The notes beneath the pieces were generated by a model. The model searched no databases. It saw only the letters and a program-made list of their open reading frames with translations, and was not told the DNA's origin. Positions 1 to 7,480 of a stretch of DNA of 64,000 nt are shown here, one piece after another. The stretch is from Burkholderia cenocepacia (GTDB taxonomy: Bacteria > Pseudomonadota > Gammaproteobacteria > Burkholderiales > Burkholderiaceae): the NCBI RefSeq assembly GCF_900446215.1, contig NZ_UAQZ01000001.1, positions 868,001-932,000 of the forward strand. Reading direction: 5' to 3'. The position numbers were made by a program, and so were the translations under genes. Numbering within the stretch: the stretch's first letter is position 1; each line of letters starts with the position of its first letter.

Positions 1-455
1 AACGCGACGCTCGCGTACAGCTCCTCGCGCAGGATCAGCGGCATCTCGTTGCAGAGTAAATCGCGCAGCATCCCGCCGCACACGCCCGTGATCGCGCCGG
101 CCAGCACGACGATGATCGGCGCCGTGCCGGTCGACGCGCCGACGTCGCAGCCGATGATCGTGAACGCCGCGAGGCCGATCGCATCGACGGTGACGAACAG
201 CGTCTTCATCCGCGCGACGTGCCGTGCCGCCCACGACGCGACGGTCGCCGCGACGAGCGTGATCACCAGGTATTCGGGATGCGCGATCCAGCCGAGCGGA
301 TAGTGGCCGAGCAGCACGTCGCGCACGGTGCCGCCGCCGAGCGCCGTCACCGCGCCGACGAGCGCGAGGCCGAAGCGGTCCATCCCGCGGCGCATGCCCA
401 TCAGCGCCCCCGACATCGCTTCCGCGACGATCGCAATCAGATAGAGCGTATGCAT
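1..455 (-). CDS. TRIC / UPF0126 family membrane protein (C-terminus cut by window edge)
   Basis: Reading leftward from an ATG at 455, the frame stays open to the window edge (151 codons seen). The protein is hydrophobic and carries two copies of the UPF0126 signature, GGGTVRDVLLG near residue 40 and GGMLRDLLCNEMP near residue 130, which mark the two inverted three-helix halves of the family. Members are small inner-membrane proteins (E. coli YicG/YadS type), predicted to be glycine or cation channels/transporters. The usual length is about 200-210 residues, so roughly 50 residues lie outside the window. The gene starts 8 bp downstream of the stop of the penicillin-binding protein and is probably co-transcribed with it. 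Family assignment is firm; substrate is not known. Confidence 0.85.
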   Translation of the reverse strand, partial: MHTLYLIAIVAEAMSGALMGMRRGMDRFGLALVGAVTALGGGTVRDVLLGHYPLGWIAHPEYLVITLVAATVASWAARHVARMKTLFVTVDAIGLAAFTIIGCDVGASTGTAPIIVVLAGAITGVCGGMLRDLLCNEMPLILREELYASVA

Positions 456-463
456 GGCGCGCG

Positions 464-2593
464 TCAGTCGTCGGTCCGGAACAGGTCGAGCACGCGTTCG
501 CGCTCGGCCGCATCGACGGCGGCAGGCATCGGCTCGTCGCGCTTGCCGTTGTCGGCCGGCGCGTCGGGCGCATCGATGGCCGCCGCGCCGCCGCACGCGA
601 AGCGGCTGCGGATATACGCCGGCACGTCGGCCGTGCACGTGCCGCGCGTGTATTCCGCGTAGACGAAATCGCCGTCGACGAGCGCGACGTCCTGGGGCGG
701 CATCGCCGCGACCGGCGTGCGCCCGTCGACGGCCGTCTTCATGTAGTCGAGCCAGACCGGCAGCGCGAGCGTCGCGCCGGTCGCGCGCCCCATTGGGCGC
801 GGCGTGTCGTAGCCGAGCCACGCGACCGCGACGATGCCCGACGAATAGCCGGCGAACCATACGTCCTTCGACCCGTTCGACGTGCCCGTCTTGCCGGCCG
901 CGTCGTCACGCCGCAGCGCGAGCGCGCCGCGCGCGGTGCCGGCCCGCACGACGTCGCGCAGCATGCTGTCCATCACGAACGCATTGCGCGCCGATACGAC
1001 CCGCTCGCCCGCCGGCACGGTCGCCTCGTACATCGCGCCGCCGTGACGCTGCTTCACCGACAGGATCAGGCGCGGCTCCATCCGCGTCCCGCCATTCGCG
1101 AACACGCTGTAGGCGCTCGCGAGTTCGAGCGGCGTCACGGCGCCCGCGCCGAGCGCGAGCGGCAGCGACGCCGGATTGCGCTGCGCGTCGAAGCCGAAAT
1201 GCACCGCGTGCTGCTGCACGTAGCGCGCGTCGGTGGCCTGCATCAGGCTGACCGCGACCAGGTTCTTCGAGCGCACGAGCCCGCGCCGCACCGGGATGAA
1301 GCCTTCGTAGCGATTGCCGAAATTGCGCGGACGCCACGGCCGCGCGCCGGTTTCCGCGTGCGTGAGCGTGCGCTGGGTATCGTCGACGAGCACGCCGGGG
1401 AAGTAGCCCTTCTCCAGCGCCGCCGAATAGACGAACGGCTTGAAGCTCGACCCCGGCTGGCGATACGCCTGCAGCGCATGGTCGAACACGTTGCGATTGA
1501 AATCCGCGCCGCCGACCAGCGCGAGCATGTCGCCGGTGGCCGCATCGAGCGACACGAGCGCGCCTTCGAGCCCGTTGCGCGTCTCGCGCTTCGCGCGCGC
1601 CTGGCGGCTCAGCGTGCGCTCGAGCGCGGCTTCGGCCGCGCGCTGGTCGCGCATCGAGATCGTCGTCGTCACGTCGAGGCCGAGCGTGTACGCGTCGTCG
1701 TGAAACCGCTCGACCATCATTCGGCGCGCGCGCTCGGCGACGTACGGCGCCGCGACGATGCCGGGCGGCGGCGTGGTCGCCAGCGCGATCGGCGCGTCGA
1801 CGGCCGCGCGATACGTCGCATCGTCGAGTTGCCCGAGCGCGTGCATCCGGCCGAGCACGTAGTTGCGCCGCGCGGTCGCGCGCGCGGGATTGACGACCGG
1901 GTTGAACGCGGACGGCGCCTTCGGCAGCCCCGCGAGCACGGCCGCCTCGCCCGCGCTCAGCGCATCGAGCGGCTTGCCGAAGTACACGTGCGCGGCGGCC
2001 GCGAAGCCGTATGCGCGCTCGCCCAGATAGATCTCGTTCATGTACAGCTCGAGCAGCTTGTCCTTGCTGTATTCGCGTTCGAGCTTGGCCGCCATCAGGA
2101 TCTCGGCGAGCTTGCGGCTCAGCACCTTGTCGCGCGTCAGGTAGAAGTTGCGCGCGACCTGCATCGTGATCGTGCTGCCGCCCTGGCCCGGCTGGCCCGT
2201 CACGACGTTCGCGAACGTCGCGCGCGCAAGACCGCCGACATCGACCGGGCCGTGCTCGTAGAATTTCGCGTCCTCCGCCGCGAGCAGCGCGTGCCGCATC
2301 AACGGCGGAATGCGTTCGAGCGGCACGAACTCGCGCCGCTCGACGCCGTATTCGGCCAGCAGGTCGCCGTCGCGCGAAAAGATCCGCAGCGGCAGCGCGG
2401 GACGATAGACGGCCAGGTGTTCGACGGACGGCAACTGCGTCCAGATGCGATCGATCGTCCATGCGCCGATGCCCGCGCATGCGAGCGTCAGGCCGAGCAC
2501 CGCGCCCGCGAGCGTGCGCCAGTCGCGGCGGCGGCGCGGCGGTGCGGATGGCGGCGCGGGCGGCGGCGATGGGTTGGCGGTGGGGTCGGTCAT
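464..2593 (-). CDS. Class A (bifunctional) penicillin-binding protein, PBP1 type
   Basis: The 709-residue protein builds peptidoglycan in the periplasm: glycan polymerisation and peptide cross-linking. Order seen: a Pro/Arg-rich cytoplasmic tail, one membrane anchor at about residues 27-50, a glycosyltransferase (GT51) domain with the catalytic Glu in LLAAEDAKFYEH (E107) and the motif GGSTITMQVARN, then a transpeptidase domain with SxxK in QPGSSFKPF (S382, K385), SKN in RSKNLVAV, and KTGT in AGKTGTSNGS. All catalytic motifs are intact. The length is shorter than E. coli PBP1a (850), so the OB-like insert is probably missing or small. The start is the ATG at 2593, with a GGAG-containing leader just upstream. 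A proline/glycine-rich N-terminus is common in Burkholderia homologues. Confidence 0.93.
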   Translation of the reverse strand: MTDPTANPSPPPAPPSAPPRRRRDWRTLAGAVLGLTLACAGIGAWTIDRIWTQLPSVEHLAVYRPALPLRIFSRDGDLLAEYGVERREFVPLERIPPLMRHALLAAEDAKFYEHGPVDVGGLARATFANVVTGQPGQGGSTITMQVARNFYLTRDKVLSRKLAEILMAAKLEREYSKDKLLELYMNEIYLGERAYGFAAAAHVYFGKPLDALSAGEAAVLAGLPKAPSAFNPVVNPARATARRNYVLGRMHALGQLDDATYRAAVDAPIALATTPPPGIVAAPYVAERARRMMVERFHDDAYTLGLDVTTTISMRDQRAAEAALERTLSRQARAKRETRNGLEGALVSLDAATGDMLALVGGADFNRNVFDHALQAYRQPGSSFKPFVYSAALEKGYFPGVLVDDTQRTLTHAETGARPWRPRNFGNRYEGFIPVRRGLVRSKNLVAVSLMQATDARYVQQHAVHFGFDAQRNPASLPLALGAGAVTPLELASAYSVFANGGTRMEPRLILSVKQRHGGAMYEATVPAGERVVSARNAFVMDSMLRDVVRAGTARGALALRRDDAAGKTGTSNGSKDVWFAGYSSGIVAVAWLGYDTPRPMGRATGATLALPVWLDYMKTAVDGRTPVAAMPPQDVALVDGDFVYAEYTRGTCTADVPAYIRSRFACGGAAAIDAPDAPADNGKRDEPMPAAVDAAERERVLDLFRTDD

Positions 2594-2697
2594 GTCGGGG
2601 CTCCTTCTTCAGTGCCGCGACGGCCGGCGCGCGAGGGGCGCCGATCGGTCACGAAAGGCGCGCATTGTCGAAGGGATGGCGCGAAACCGGAACATTC

Positions 2698-2722
2698 TTT
2701 AGCCAAAGTTTGGCTGGCTAAA
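2698..2722. promoter_or_regulatory. Palindrome in divergent promoter region (PBP / APH-like gene)
   Basis: An A+T-rich patch between two divergent genes holds TTTAGCCA (2698-2705) matched by TGGCTAAA (2715-2722), with a second nested palindrome AGCCAAA/TTTGGCT (2701-2707, 2709-2715). Position and symmetry suggest an operator overlapping a promoter. No known regulator consensus was recognised. Confidence 0.4.
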
Positions 2723-2837
2723 TTTTATTTAGGAAAGTGCGCCGGGGGCTTGCTCGCGGCGCGTATGTGGGTCTGCGGCATGTCGTCGCGGCCGGGCAGG
2801 CGCGGCGCATGAGCCGGTTCGCCTGTACCATCGCGTG

Positions 2838-3632
2838 ATGTTCGACCGATACCTCGACCTGTGGGGCCTCGTTCCCGACGGTGGCCCGATCCTGACCGCG
2901 AGCGGCGGCCTGTTGCCGGTCGTCTGGCACGCGCGGCCCGCGATGCTGAAAGTCGCGACGTGCGACGAGGAACGCCGCGGCAATGCGCTGATGGCCTGGT
3001 GGAACGGGCAAGGCGCCGCGCAGGTGTGGCGGCACGACGGCGACGCGATCCTGCTCGAACGCGCGCAGCCGGCGCCGTCGCTCGCCGCATTGTCGGCAGC
3101 CGGCCACGACGACGACACGATGCGCATCGCTTGCGACGTCGTCGCGCGGCTGCACGCGCACCGTGCGCCGCAGTGCCCTGCGGTCGTGCCGCTGCACGAC
3201 TGGCTCTATGCGCTGCTATCGAGCGATGCCGACAACGATGTGCTGCGCCGCTCCGCGGCGATCGCTCGCCAGTTGCTCGCCGAGCCGTCCGTCGACGAAG
3301 TCGTGTTGCACGGCGACATCCATCACGACAACATCCTGCATTTCGGCGATCGCGGCTGGCGCGCGATCGACCCGAAAGGGCTGCGCGGCGAGCGCACGTT
3401 CGACTACGCGAATCTGTTCTGCAATCCCGCACACGACATCGCGGTCGATCCCGTGCGTTTCGGGCGGCGCGTCGCGGTCGTGGCCGATGCCGCACAACTC
3501 GACCGGCGCCGGCTGCTGCAGTGGATTCTCGCGTGGTCGGGACTGTCGGCCGTGTGGTTGATGGAAGACGAGTTGTCGCCCGATACACGGCTGGAGGTTG
3601 CGATGCTTGCGGCGGGTGCGCTCGGGCTGTAG
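2838..3632 (+). CDS. APH(6)/hydroxyurea phosphotransferase-like kinase
   Basis: This 264-residue protein has the aminoglycoside phosphotransferase fold of the StrB/APH(6) family. Seen are the catalytic loop HGDIHHDN (H158, D160) and the metal-binding segment AIDPKGLRGE shortly after, followed by the family's typical FDYANLFCNP. The Brenner motif is therefore HGD, with D160 as catalytic base. APH(6) enzymes phosphorylate streptomycin; chromosomal relatives are often annotated as hydroxyurea phosphotransferases and their natural substrates are unknown. A GTG directly upstream (2835) is an alternative start; no clear ribosome site precedes either. The gene is divergent from the PBP gene. It could contribute to aminoglycoside tolerance, but that is inference. 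Confidence 0.8.
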   Translation: MFDRYLDLWGLVPDGGPILTASGGLLPVVWHARPAMLKVATCDEERRGNALMAWWNGQGAAQVWRHDGDAILLERAQPAPSLAALSAAGHDDDTMRIACDVVARLHAHRAPQCPAVVPLHDWLYALLSSDADNDVLRRSAAIARQLLAEPSVDEVVLHGDIHHDNILHFGDRGWRAIDPKGLRGERTFDYANLFCNPAHDIAVDPVRFGRRVAVVADAAQLDRRRLLQWILAWSGLSAVWLMEDELSPDTRLEVAMLAAGALGL

Positions 3633-3786
3633 CGATACGCATCGCCGATGAAAGCAGACTCGTTACGAGTTACGGGGGAATGCGGGGAGAATCGGCGCCT
3701 TTCGGCCATGAACGGACAATCGACTGCGCTGAGAATATCGCCGACAATTGTCAGCACGGATCGACTTAGAGTTGCCGGCGAGACAT

Positions 3787-4299
3787 ATGACACAGATCGC
3801 GATCGTATTGCACGGACCTACCAGCGCGGGAAAAAGCAGCTTGGCCAAGGCGCTTCAGAATAGCTCGGAAGCGCCGATGTTCCACATATCGCTCGATGCA
3901 TTCGTCGAAATGTCGCGTAGGCGTGACATGAGATCGGATGAAGAGTTGAATCAGGCGCTCAGGATACATCACCTCAATCTGCAGTCCACCCTGAAGCGCG
4001 TAGCTGCAAGTCATTTCGGGATTGTTCTCGATCTTGTGCTGCGAGATACAACCGCCTTCGAAGAATGTATTTCTGCACTCGCGCCTCGCCGCACGTACGT
4101 GATAGGTGTTTGTTGCCCATTGGATGTTCTGGAAGAGCGTGAACGCAGCAGGCCGGACCGTGGAGAAGGAATGGCGCGATCCCAATTCGGGCATCCAGCT
4201 TACTCAAGGCCCTACTCGATGCGTCTGGATACGTCGACTTGCAGTCCCGAAGAAGGCGCTCAAAGAATCCGCTCATTCCTCAACGCGCAGGCGGAATGA
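3787..4299 (+). CDS. Chloramphenicol phosphotransferase-like P-loop kinase
   Basis: The 170-residue product begins MTQIAIVLHGPTSAGKSS, a Walker A P-loop (GPTSAGKS) at the extreme N-terminus as in the CPT family (Streptomyces venezuelae chloramphenicol 3-O-phosphotransferase). Downstream FHISLDAFVEM gives the conserved Asp that acts as base in CPT, and VIGVCCPLDVLEERERSRPDRGEG matches the lid region with its Arg-rich helix. Family members phosphorylate small molecules; the substrate here is unknown. An upstream in-frame ATG at 3748 exists, but the P-loop at residue 8 and the GGCGAG before 3787 favour the later start. Base composition is visibly less G+C-rich than its neighbours, which suggests recent acquisition. 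Confidence 0.75.
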   Translation: MTQIAIVLHGPTSAGKSSLAKALQNSSEAPMFHISLDAFVEMSRRRDMRSDEELNQALRIHHLNLQSTLKRVAASHFGIVLDLVLRDTTAFEECISALAPRRTYVIGVCCPLDVLEERERSRPDRGEGMARSQFGHPAYSRPYSMRLDTSTCSPEEGAQRIRSFLNAQAE

Positions 4300-4634
4300 T
4301 CGCTTTTGCTATCAGCGAATGGCTCAAGGGGGGCGTTCGCGGACGATCCTCAAAAAGGTGAGCGTAGGTTTGCGCGCGAAGCCTTGTCAGATAAGGTGCA
4401 GGTACTGCTGCATCATTGGAGTGACGGGTGCAGGGGCTGCGGTGGGGTGCGTGCTCATGTGACCGGGAAAAGTTGCTTTGGCTGCCCGAGCTTATCAGCG
4501 GCCCGCACGGGACTGCTCGAAGTTCGCCGTTCGGCCAGTTGCTGGAGATCACGACCGGCGGCTGCCGGCTACGAACGGCCGTTCGACACAGCTTTTTAGA
4601 TCGTCGACAATCGGTGCGGATAAGGGCGTAGCCT
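4300..4634. other. Gap with no supported gene
   Basis: Short open frames on the plus strand here lack codon bias, ribosome sites or recognisable motifs. No hairpin-plus-T-run terminator was seen. The composition is as low in G+C as the preceding CPT-like gene, so the gap may belong to the same imported segment. Confidence 0.5.
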
Positions 4635-4868
4635 TTAGCGGTTACCGTCGATCAGATCGTTCAGCAGCGCATCGAACGCGGCCTGTGCGTCTTCAAGTTC
4701 CTGCAGGGCAGCATCAAAGGTTTGCAGCGCGAACGGCGAAGGCTCGCCGCTGCCTTGCGGCGGAAATTGCTTCTGCATCGAGGCGAACGTACTCTGCACG
4801 CGCAGCGTGGCGGCCACCATGCGCTCCATCGCCTCGGTTTCTTCGGCTCGGGCCTGTTCCGGATTCAT
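4635..4868 (-). CDS. Small hypothetical protein, helical
   Basis: A 77-residue, acidic, probably all-helical protein with two heptad-like stretches, rich in Glu, Gln and Ala (EETEAMERMVAATLR and LQELEDAQAAFDALLNDL). The ATG at 4868 is preceded by GGAGAGAGG at good spacing, which fixes the start; the longer open frame to 5114 has no such signal. No family was recognised. It could be a small partner protein or an immunity-like protein. It lies just downstream of a stretch of broken coding sequence and of the insertion sequence. Confidence 0.55.
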   Translation of the reverse strand: MNPEQARAEETEAMERMVAATLRVQSTFASMQKQFPPQGSGEPSPFALQTFDAALQELEDAQAAFDALLNDLIDGNR

Positions 4869-5145
4869 TCCTCTCTCCTTGGATGGTTTTCTTGAAGACC
4901 AGATCGTACACGCTGTGTCCGTTCTTGCCGCCCTTGGCAGAACGACTCCGTTGAAGGTTCCAACGGCACCCTGCGGGAGAAGCGATTTAATCGGGAATGA
5001 TTCCGCAGTGGCGCCGAGGCCAAGATACTCGTCGAGCGTGGCTATAAAATCCCGCCGCAGGTCGCAACGATTGGCCGCTTTGGATAAATCTGAAGGGCCG
5101 TTCCGGGTCGCCACCCGACATCCAAGGAAACCCGCGCGGAACCCG
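4869..5145 (-). other. Possible decayed coding sequence upstream of the small gene
   Basis: On the minus strand two frames look protein-like in turn: LRRDFIATLDEYLGLGATAE (about 5060-4995), and in another frame GGKNGHSVYDLVFKKTIQGE (about 4930-4870), running into the start of the small gene. The second frame is closed upstream by a TAA. This looks like the 3' end of a gene broken by frameshifts, but no family was recognised and it may be chance. Confidence 0.3.
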
Positions 5146-5197
5146 AAAAAAAACCCGCCGGCTTTGAACTGAACCCACGAAGTTGGACGGTTACCGG

Positions 5198-6034
5198 CTA
5201 GGCCGGATGAGGCTGAGTCCTGTATTGCACAGGACTCAGCCCTTTCAGTTTGAGCTTGATGCGCTCGTGATTGTAGTACCGGATGTAGCGCTTCAAGCCG
5301 ATGCGTAGCTGTTCAATGCTGCTGAAGTGGTTCAAGTAGAAGAACTCGGATTTCAGCGTGCCGAAGAAGCTTTCCATGGCAGCGTTGTCCAAGCAATTGC
5401 CTTTACGCGACATGCTTTGCGCCAACGAGCGTTGCTCGAGCATGAGCCGCCAGCCGGGCATTTGATAATGCCAGCCTTGATCAGAGTGCAACATGGGTCT
5501 TTCGTCGGGTTGCAGGCGACGCAAAGCCTTGCGCAACATGTCAGTAACCATCTGGAAGGCTGGCCGAGTATGCGTCTGGTACGCGATGATCTCCCCGTTG
5601 TACAGATCCAGCACTGGTGACAGATACAGCTTTTGGCCACCTACGCTGAACTCGGTGATGTCGGTAACCCACTTCTCGTTCGGACGGGCGGCATGGAACT
5701 GGCGCTGGAGCAGATGCGGGGCCGTCTTGCACGTGTTGCCCCTATACGCACGGTACTTCTTGACCCGCACGCAGGACTTCAACTGCATCTTGCGCATCAG
5801 GCGTGCAACCGTCTTGTGGTTAATCATCTGCCCCAGACGGCGCAGCGCCAGCGTGATGCGTCGATAGCCATAGCGCCCCTTGTGCTGCTCGAACAGTGCT
5901 CGAATTTTCGCTTTCACACTCGCATGTCGATCGGGAGCGGCCAGCGCCTTGCACTGGTAATAAAACGTGCTGCGAGCCAGTCCGGCCACCCGGAGCAAGC
6001 CAGCCAGCGGGAATTGTTGCCTTAGCTCAAGCAC
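5198..6034 (-). CDS. IS150-like transposase OrfB (DDE integrase core)
   Basis: The catalytic half of the transposase. The DDE residues are visible in WVTDITEF, VLDLYNGEIIAY and NAAMESFFGTLKSEF, with the usual DNA-facing NYERIKLKLKG-like tail (here YNHERIKLKLKGLSP). It overlaps the end of OrfA in the -1 frame. In this family OrfB is made as an OrfAB fusion by programmed -1 frameshifting; the overlap contains GCAAAAAGC around 6041-6049, a five-A run, weaker than the canonical A6G of IS150. A GTG at 6034 could alternatively start OrfB alone. Length (about 278 residues) matches the family. Confidence 0.92.
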   Translation of the reverse strand: MLELRQQFPLAGLLRVAGLARSTFYYQCKALAAPDRHASVKAKIRALFEQHKGRYGYRRITLALRRLGQMINHKTVARLMRKMQLKSCVRVKKYRAYRGNTCKTAPHLLQRQFHAARPNEKWVTDITEFSVGGQKLYLSPVLDLYNGEIIAYQTHTRPAFQMVTDMLRKALRRLQPDERPMLHSDQGWHYQMPGWRLMLEQRSLAQSMSRKGNCLDNAAMESFFGTLKSEFFYLNHFSSIEQLRIGLKRYIRYYNHERIKLKLKGLSPVQYRTQPHPA

Positions 6035-6558
6035 TATTTGCGCTTTTTGCGCGGTACAGCCTGCGCCTGAACCAAGGCCCTCAGCTTTTTTAGATACGCG
6101 TTCTCCATGCGCAGGTAGTTCAGTTCCTGAAGCAGGTCCTCGCGGGTACGGGTATCCGTGCCATCGGTAGGGTTCAGAGGCTGAGCAGGCGGTGTTTTTG
6201 GCATTGCGGTTGGGCGGCGGCCTTTGGGCCTCGGCGCGAGGGCAGTCAAACCACCATCATCATAGCGGCGAGCCCATTCGAGCACCGCGCTCGGATTGCG
6301 AATATTGAACCGCGCCGCCGCTTCCTTGCTCGACACGCCATGCTCGCGCATGTGCTGAACAACTTTGAGCCTGAACGCCACATCGTATGAGTTGTACTTC
6401 CTACGCACGCCGTCCTTACCATGAGCCTGGTATGTGGCGTACCACTGGGAAACCGTCGAGTGACTCAAGCCATGCGTTCGCGCCACCGCGCGTATGGCTT
6501 CCCCCCCGATGCACCGCTTCACTACCGATAGCTTGAACTGCTCGGTATATCTCGCCAT
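6034..6558 (-). CDS. IS150-like transposase OrfA (double helix-turn-helix)
   Basis: A 174-residue DNA-binding subunit, the length of IS150 OrfA. Two helix-turn-helix segments are seen: IRAVARTHGLSHSTVSQWYATY at about residues 21-42, and SSKEAAARFNIRNPSAVLEWARR at about 75-97, followed by a basic linker and a C-terminal coiled coil RTREDLLQELNYLRMENAYLKKL (leucine zipper for OrfA-OrfAB pairing). The start is the ATG at 6558; an upstream TTG at 6585 lies in the terminal repeat and is unlikely. The promoter is expected in the terminal repeat region. Confidence 0.9.
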   Translation of the reverse strand: MARYTEQFKLSVVKRCIGGEAIRAVARTHGLSHSTVSQWYATYQAHGKDGVRRKYNSYDVAFRLKVVQHMREHGVSSKEAAARFNIRNPSAVLEWARRYDDGGLTALAPRPKGRRPTAMPKTPPAQPLNPTDGTDTRTREDLLQELNYLRMENAYLKKLRALVQAQAVPRKKRK

Positions 6559-6643
6559 GAAAAAAACCCAAAAGTTGGCGTCCAACTTTTGGGGTTCAGT
6601 TCACTTCCACCGGCGGGTTTTCATATCCGACTTGCGCGACGCT

Positions 6644-7480
6644 TCAGCGCGCCGGGTTCAGCGTCAGGTTCATGTGACGGTTCACATCCTTGTACAGCAG
6701 ATAACGGAACCGGCCAGGCCCACCCGAATAGCAAGCCTGCGGGCAGAACGCGCGCAGCCACATGAAGTCGCCGGCTTCCACCTCGACCCAGTCCTGATTC
6801 AGCCGATAAACAGCCTTGCCTTCCAGCACGTACAGGCCATGCTCCATCACGTGCGTTTCAGCGAACGGAATCACGCCGCCCGGCTCGAACGTCACGATGT
6901 TCACGTGCATGTCGTGACGCATGTCGCTCATGTCGACGAAGCGCGTCGTCACCCATGCGCCGTTGGTGCCCGGCATCGGGATCGGTTCGACGTCCTGCTC
7001 GTTGGTCACGAACGCTTCCGGCAACGGAATGCCGTCGACCGCCTGATAGTGCTTGCGCACCCAGTGGAAACGCACCGCGGCATCGCTGACGTTGTGCAGC
7101 GTCCAGTCCGCGCCCGGCGGGATGAACGCATAGCCGCCCGGCTTCAGCGTGTGCTTCTGGCCCTGCAGCGTCAGCTCGGCTTCGCCTTCGACGACGAACA
7201 GCACGGCTTCGGCGTTCTTGTCCTGCTCGGGCTTGTCGCTGCCGCCGCCCGGATTCACTTCGACGATGTACTGCGAGAAGGTTTCCGCGAAACCCGACAG
7301 CGGGCGCGCGATCACCCACAGGCGCGTGTGCGTCCAGAACGGCAGCCAGCTCGTGACGATGTCGCGCATCACACCCTTCGGGATCACCGCGTACGCCTCG
7401 GTGAACATCGCGCGATCGGTCAGCAGATCCGTCTGCGGCGGGTGGCCGCCATGCGGCGCGTAATACGTTGTCTTAGACAT
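6644..7480 (-). CDS. allE: (S)-ureidoglycine aminohydrolase (allantoin degradation)
   Basis: The 278-residue protein is a bicupin of the AllE/YlbA family, which converts (S)-ureidoglycine from allantoate to (S)-ureidoglycolate plus ammonia; a Mn-dependent cytosolic enzyme in purine/allantoin nitrogen salvage. Two cupin barrels are seen: the N-terminal one with LKPGGYAFIPPGADWTLHN and the C-terminal metal site with FAETHVMEHGLYVLEGKAVYRLNQDW, including the conserved His and Glu ligands. The N-terminus MSKTTYYAPHGGHPPQ is typical of the family; the ATG at 7480 is chosen over longer frames because of this. No other allantoin gene is next to it in the window. Its terminator is interrupted by the insertion sequence, so transcripts probably run into the transposase genes. 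Confidence 0.92.
   Translation of the reverse strand: MSKTTYYAPHGGHPPQTDLLTDRAMFTEAYAVIPKGVMRDIVTSWLPFWTHTRLWVIARPLSGFAETFSQYIVEVNPGGGSDKPEQDKNAEAVLFVVEGEAELTLQGQKHTLKPGGYAFIPPGADWTLHNVSDAAVRFHWVRKHYQAVDGIPLPEAFVTNEQDVEPIPMPGTNGAWVTTRFVDMSDMRHDMHVNIVTFEPGGVIPFAETHVMEHGLYVLEGKAVYRLNQDWVEVEAGDFMWLRAFCPQACYSGGPGRFRYLLYKDVNRHMNLTLNPAR

Larger units (their letters stand above)
5165..6603 (-). mobile_element. IS3-family (IS150-like) insertion sequence, complete, 1439 bp
   Basis: Both ends carry a 24-bp imperfect inverted repeat (21 of 24 match) starting TGAACTGAACCC: 5165-5188 on the left and 6580-6603 on the right. The element is flanked by a direct 3-bp duplication CTT (5162-5164 and 6604-6606), the size expected for this family. 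Inside are two overlapping frames in the orfA/orfB arrangement with all catalytic residues, so it looks functional. Ends in TG...CA and the two-HTH OrfA place it in the IS150 group. It sits inside the loop of a terminator (see separate entry). Confidence 0.93.
5146..6621 (-). terminator. Rho-independent terminator of allE, split by the insertion sequence
   Basis: CCGGCGGGTTTT at 6610-6621 is the exact complement of AAAACCCGCCGG ending at 5161; with the element and one CTT copy removed, the two are joined by a six-base loop (CTTCCA). Read leftward the restored hairpin ends in a run of eight T (5146-5153 complement). It would have terminated allE transcription. The insertion separates the two arms by 1.45 kb and abolishes it. 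Confidence 0.8.
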
